From: Kutzneria sp036403095
Lineage (GTDB): Bacteria; Actinomycetota; Actinomycetes; Mycobacteriales; Pseudonocardiaceae
Direction: 5' to 3'
DNA length: 25,307 bases
NCBI GenBank assembly: GCA_036403095.1
Contig: DASWRQ010000359.1
Coordinates: forward strand, 1 to 25,307
Below, piece by piece: positions 22,206-25,307 of this stretch; the stretch's first letter is position 1; the number at the start of each line of letters is the position of its first letter. A model generated the notes under the pieces. The model was not told the DNA's origin. It searched no databases and saw only the letters and a program-made list of their open reading frames with translations. The position numbers and the translations under genes were made by a program.

Positions 22206-22696
22206 AGAACGGCCAGCAGTCGGGCGTAGGTCTGGGTCACGTCGGTGGTGGGGATGACCTTCGCCCAGGGCCGGTCAGCCGCGAGGGCCAGCAGCCGGTC
22301 GTACATTGTGGACAGTTCGAGCGGATCGACGGCCTTGCTGGTATCGTCGCGCTCTTGGAATCGCCGCAGCGTGTTCTCCTTGCTGTCCAACAGAATCACC
22401 TCGACGAAGGCTGTATCGACCGAGGCCGCCAGCGCCGCCAGCCGGTCGATGAACTCGGGCCGGGCGAGGAACTGTGGCACGACGACGTCGTGCCCGGCCA
22501 GCAGATGCGTGCGGGCGGCCGCGACGGCCAGGTCCCGGGCCAGCAGCCCGGCCCGCCCGGGATCCTCCGGCCAGCGGCCGAGCTGCGCCCGCAGCAGGTC
22601 GATGTCGAGGTTGAGCGCCAGCGGGTGGTCGTCGACGTAGCGAGCGGCCACAGTGGACTTTCCGACCCCGGGCGGGCCGTTGAGCAGCAACAGCAT
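22202..22696 (-). CDS. Small P-loop kinase (AAA_33-like)
   Basis: A 164-residue P-loop protein of nucleotide or antibiotic kinase type. Walker A is GPPGVGKST (7-15); LNLDIDLLRAQLG carries an aspartate suited to substrate phosphorylation; HLLAGHDVVVPQFL and VEVILLDSKENTLRRFQER (lid arginines) complete the fold. The substrate is unknown; the closest groups are AAA_33 and chloramphenicol-phosphotransferase-like kinases. Its ATG abuts the TAXI gene's TGA (TGAATG), so the two are translationally linked. Its 3' end overlaps the convergent STAND gene by 4 nt. Confidence 0.85.
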   Translation of the reverse strand: MLLLLNGPPGVGKSTVAARYVDDHPLALNLDIDLLRAQLGRWPEDPGRAGLLARDLAVAAARTHLLAGHDVVVPQFLARPEFIDRLAALAASVDTAFVEVILLDSKENTLRRFQERDDTSKAVDPLELSTMYDRLLALAADRPWAKVIPTTDVTQTYARLLAVL

Positions 22697-23617
22697 TCAG
22701 CGCTTCACGTCCCGGAACCAGCCGGCCGCCCCCGGGTGCAGCGGCACGGTGCCGGTGGCGATGCCAGTTCGCACGTTGATGTGGCTGGCCTCGGGATGCC
22801 CCTTGGTGATGGCCGAGACCTCGGTGAACACGGTCTCCGTCACGATGCGCACGACATCGTCGGGCAGATCGTTCCGGGTCAGCAGCAGATTGGGCACTGC
22901 CACGGTCTCGCACGGCGGCACGCGCAGATAGGTGGTGGTCGGAATGGTCGCCGGCACGTACGGCCCGTGGAACTTGGTCGCCAGCCTCTCGGCCTCGGCC
23001 TTCAGCGACACCAGCCGGATGGCGTGCTTGCCGGCCAGGTCGGTGATGGCCGGCGTGGGAATCCCGGTCAGCGTGAGCATCGCGTCCAGGGATCGGTCGG
23101 CCAGCGCCTTGGCCCCCTCGGTCTGGCTCATCTGCCGGCCGATCGGCTTGATGCCGGTCATCGTCAGCAGCCGGTCCGAGGTGAAGCCGGTGCTGGAACC
23201 GGGCGCGCCCAACGACACCGTGCGTCCGTCGATGTCGGCGAACGAGTTGATCGGCGAGTCGGCCAGCACCACCAGGTGCAGGAAGCTGTCGTAGACCCGG
23301 CCGATGGCGCTGAGCCCGGGCGGGGCCTGGCCGGTGCTCTCCACGGCGTCGATGGAGGCCAACCCGAGCTGCCCGCCGCCCTCGGCCAGCAGCCGCAGGT
23401 TGTCCACCGAGGACCCGGTCTCCCGCGCGGTGATCACCGTGGCCGGCAGGTGCGGCTGCAATGCCGTCACCAGCGACGCGCCGAGCTCCCGGAACACGGC
23501 GCCGGGCGGGCCGGTCAGCATCACGAGCTTGTCCAGCTGGGGCGCCCGCGGGCCGGAGCAGGCCGCCGCGGCGCCGAGGCCAAGGGCGGCCAGCAGGAAC
23601 GCTCGCCGGTCCAGCAT
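22697..23617 (-). CDS. TAXI-family TRAP solute-binding lipoprotein
   Basis: A 306-residue extracytoplasmic solute-binding protein of the TAXI (TRAP-associated) family. The leader has LDRRAFLLAALG, a Tat-like twin arginine, followed by AAAAC, a plausible lipobox cysteine around residue 18. Family features include TGPPGAVFRELGASLV near the mature start, LLAEGGGQLGLASIDAV, and GRTVSLGAPGSSTGFTSDRLL. No TRAP membrane subunits (large or small permease) are nearby, so it may deliver ligand to another transporter or to a sensor. The ATG at 23617 lies 7 nt after a TACCCT box (complement of 23625-23630); the frame to 23680 is not signal-like. It is coupled to the P-loop kinase and diverges from dctA. 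Confidence 0.88.
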   Translation of the reverse strand: MLDRRAFLLAALGLGAAAACSGPRAPQLDKLVMLTGPPGAVFRELGASLVTALQPHLPATVITARETGSSVDNLRLLAEGGGQLGLASIDAVESTGQAPPGLSAIGRVYDSFLHLVVLADSPINSFADIDGRTVSLGAPGSSTGFTSDRLLTMTGIKPIGRQMSQTEGAKALADRSLDAMLTLTGIPTPAITDLAGKHAIRLVSLKAEAERLATKFHGPYVPATIPTTTYLRVPPCETVAVPNLLLTRNDLPDDVVRIVTETVFTEVSAITKGHPEASHINVRTGIATGTVPLHPGAAGWFRDVKR

Positions 23618-23624
23618 GGCTGGA

Positions 23625-23630
23625 AGGGTA
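23625..23630 (-). promoter_or_regulatory. Putative -10 box, leaderless TAXI gene
   Basis: On the minus strand TACCCT ends 7 nt before the ATG at 23617, with no ribosome site between. It fits the leaderless geometry seen at several other genes here. Confidence 0.4.
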
Positions 23631-23736
23631 GCCGTCAACGTCAGGTGAACCCAAAGTTTCGCCGGGCAACCTTGAAGCACGGTAAGTGTGTGCCCAGGAT
23701 CACTGCAATTCCCACTGACGGGTGAAGGAGTAGGGC

Positions 23737-25056
23737 ATGTCGACGGCGACCGCCGCCCGTAGACCGTGGTACGGCCAGCTGTATTTCTGGGTGCTCGCGG
23801 CCATCGCGCTGGGCATCATCTTCGGACTCGTCCTCCCGCACCAGGCCGCCGGTTCCAAGTGGCTGGCCGACCTGTTCGTGAACCTGATCAGGATGGTCAC
23901 CGCGCCGATCATCTTCCTGACCGTCGTGGTCGGCATCTCCAGCCTGGGCAACCTGGCCAAGGCCGGCGGCCTGGCGCTGCGCGCGATCGCCTACTTCATC
24001 GTCATGACGTTGGTCGCGCTGGTGATCGGCCTGGTCGTGGTGAACGTGCTGCAGCCGGGCAACGGCCTGAACCTGCACATCGACCCGAAGGTGGCCGACA
24101 GCACGCTCAAGCAGGCCGGCGCGGCCAGCGAGGGGGTCACCGAGTTCGTCCTCTCACTGGTGCCGAGCTCACTGGTCGGTGCGTTCACCCAGCCCCAGCT
24201 GATCCAGGTGCTGGTGGTCGCGGTGTTCGTCGCGATCGGGCTGTCCGGCCTCGGCGAGCGCGGCCGGCCGATCCTGCGGGCGCTGGAGTCGTTGCAGGCC
24301 CTCATGTTCGGCGTGATCAAGGCGGTCATGTGGGTCGCCCCGATCGGCGCGTTCGGCGGCATCGCGTACACGGTCGGCGCGTTCGGCAGCAAGATACTGG
24401 GCAGCCTGGCCTTCCTGATGGTCTCGTTCTACCTGACCTGCGTCCTGTTCATCGTGGTGGTGCTGGGCCTGATCGCCCGCTGGGTCGGCTTCAACCTGTT
24501 CAAGTTCCTGCGCTACCTCAAGGACGAGCTGCTGATCGTGCTGGGCACCTCGTCCAGCGAGACGGTGTTGCCGCGGCTGATGACCAAGCTGGAGGCGGCC
24601 GGCGCGAGCCGCTCGGTGGTCGGTCTGACCGTGCCCACCGGCTACTCGTTCAACCTGGACGGCACCTGCATCTACCTGACCATGGGCGCGCTGTTCATCG
24701 CCCAGGCCACCGGGCACGACATCGGCATCGGCACCCAGATCGGGCTGCTGCTGTTCATGCTGATCTCCAGCAAGGGCGCCGCCGGCGTCACCGGCGCCGG
24801 CCTGGTCACGCTGGCCGCGTCGCTGAGCGCGTTCGGCTCGGTCATCCCGGTCGTGGGCATCGCGCTGATCGTGGGCATCGACCGGTTCATGTCCGAGGCC
24901 CGGGCGCTGACCAACGTGATCGGCAGCGGCGTCGGCAGCCTGGTGATCGCCCGCTGGCAGGGCGAGCTGGACCGGGACCGGCTCCGTGAGGTCCTGGACA
25001 ACCCGACCACGGTCGACGTCGAGCGCGCCGCCGAGGAACTGGCCGGCACCCCGTAG
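23737..25056 (+). CDS. dctA: DctA-type dicarboxylate:cation symporter
   Basis: A 439-residue member of the DAACS (SLC1-like) family that imports C4-dicarboxylates or acidic amino acids with H+ or Na+. It starts WYGQLYFWVLAAIALGIIFGL and shows FVNLIRMVTAPIIFLTVVVGI, the re-entrant serine-rich loop LGTSSSETVLPRL, PTGYSFNLDGTCIYLTM, and LLLFMLISSKGAAGVTGAG. DctA is favoured over GltP by length and by the YSFNLDGT block, but substrate choice is inferred. ATG at 23737 has GGAG 8 nt upstream. It diverges from the TAXI gene with 119 nt between. A large inverted repeat follows the stop by about 30 nt. Confidence 0.93.
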   Translation: MSTATAARRPWYGQLYFWVLAAIALGIIFGLVLPHQAAGSKWLADLFVNLIRMVTAPIIFLTVVVGISSLGNLAKAGGLALRAIAYFIVMTLVALVIGLVVVNVLQPGNGLNLHIDPKVADSTLKQAGAASEGVTEFVLSLVPSSLVGAFTQPQLIQVLVVAVFVAIGLSGLGERGRPILRALESLQALMFGVIKAVMWVAPIGAFGGIAYTVGAFGSKILGSLAFLMVSFYLTCVLFIVVVLGLIARWVGFNLFKFLRYLKDELLIVLGTSSSETVLPRLMTKLEAAGASRSVVGLTVPTGYSFNLDGTCIYLTMGALFIAQATGHDIGIGTQIGLLLFMLISSKGAAGVTGAGLVTLAASLSAFGSVIPVVGIALIVGIDRFMSEARALTNVIGSGVGSLVIARWQGELDRDRLREVLDNPTTVDVERAAEELAGTP

Positions 25057-25085
25057 AACGACGCGTCGCCGCGGCCGAACCCCGA

Positions 25086-25307
25086 TTCCGGCCGCGGCGG
25101 GGCGATGCCGCGAAGGCCTGCGGGCCCCAGCGGCGGCGTGGGCCGTGGCGTCCCGAGGCCGCGACCCACGCCTTCCAACTCGGGTCGCCTCCTACCTGGC
25201 CCGCCGGCCCGAGTCGGAAGGCGTGGGTCGCGGCCTCGCCGACGCCACGGCCCACGCCGCCGCTGGGGCCCGCAGGCCTTCGCGGCATCGCCCCGCCCCG
25301 GCCGGAA
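25086..25307. repeat. Large inverted repeat, about 99-nt arms
   Basis: Left arm 25086-25184 starts TTCCGGCCG; right arm 25208-25307 is its reverse complement to the window's last base, with about four differences (two single mismatches, one mismatch plus a 1-nt gap). The loop is about 23 nt. There is no recognisable gene. It may be a fold-back element or a very strong terminator after dctA; its right border is not visible. Confidence 0.85.

Noticed and set aside
25057..25307. Coding sequence in the inverted repeat
   Set aside because: Open frames cross both arms and give mirrored low-complexity peptides; the symmetry of the DNA explains them.
1..25307. CRISPR array, tRNA, rRNA, transposase or phage integrase
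   Set aside because: No regularly spaced repeats, no cloverleaf or rRNA-like stretch, and no recognisable transposase or integrase motif was found by reading.

Overview
This is a high-GC actinobacterial chromosome segment. Strong G/C third-position bias, frequent GTG starts, start-stop overlaps, many promoter-like TAnnnT boxes 6-8 nt before a start codon, a PriA-type HisA and a Trp-operon membrane protein all fit Actinomycetes. The gene mix suggests Pseudonocardiales, but genus cannot be read from this window.

Layout. 1-606 is a decayed region with a frameshifted cytochrome P450 remnant on the minus strand. 607-1269 is a NarL-type response regulator followed by a strong terminator hairpin and about 500 nt of non-coding, repeat-bearing DNA. 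1818-2924 holds a small LuxR-like HTH gene and a divergent unrecognised gene. 3088-4212 is an acyltransferase-3 membrane protein. 4376-10075 is a histidine cluster (hisH, priA, hisF, a small membrane protein, hisI). It is split by a minus-strand pair (DoxX-like protein and an HTH plus Clp-N regulator) and a plus-strand pair (Uma2 nuclease and AAA ATPase). 10195-10785 is a TetR regulator divergent from a tryptophan cluster (trpE, Trp-associated membrane protein, trpC, trpB, trpA) that runs into lgt. 17157-19147 is an OmpR-type response regulator and histidine kinase. A palindromic repeat element follows, then a secreted SH3-like protein, a divergent STAND (NB-ARC/TPR) ATPase, a small P-loop kinase, a TAXI solute-binding lipoprotein and a DctA-type symporter. 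The window ends in a large near-perfect inverted repeat.

How the genes work together. PriA can serve both His and Trp synthesis, which fits the absence of trpF here; trpD, trpG and the remaining his genes must lie elsewhere. The two-component pair, TAXI protein and DctA may form one dicarboxylate sensing and uptake module interrupted by the SH3/STAND block.

Most interesting regulatory points: (i) an HTH/Clp-N regulator whose consensus-like promoter is threaded through two 17-bp palindromes beside its own start codon; (ii) three successive gene junctions where the upstream TAG stop also begins a TAGGST -10-like box 6-7 nt before the next start; (iii) a dispersed palindromic repeat that supplies the stop codon of the histidine kinase gene; (iv) the 99-bp inverted repeat after dctA. 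No tRNA, rRNA, CRISPR array or transposase was seen.
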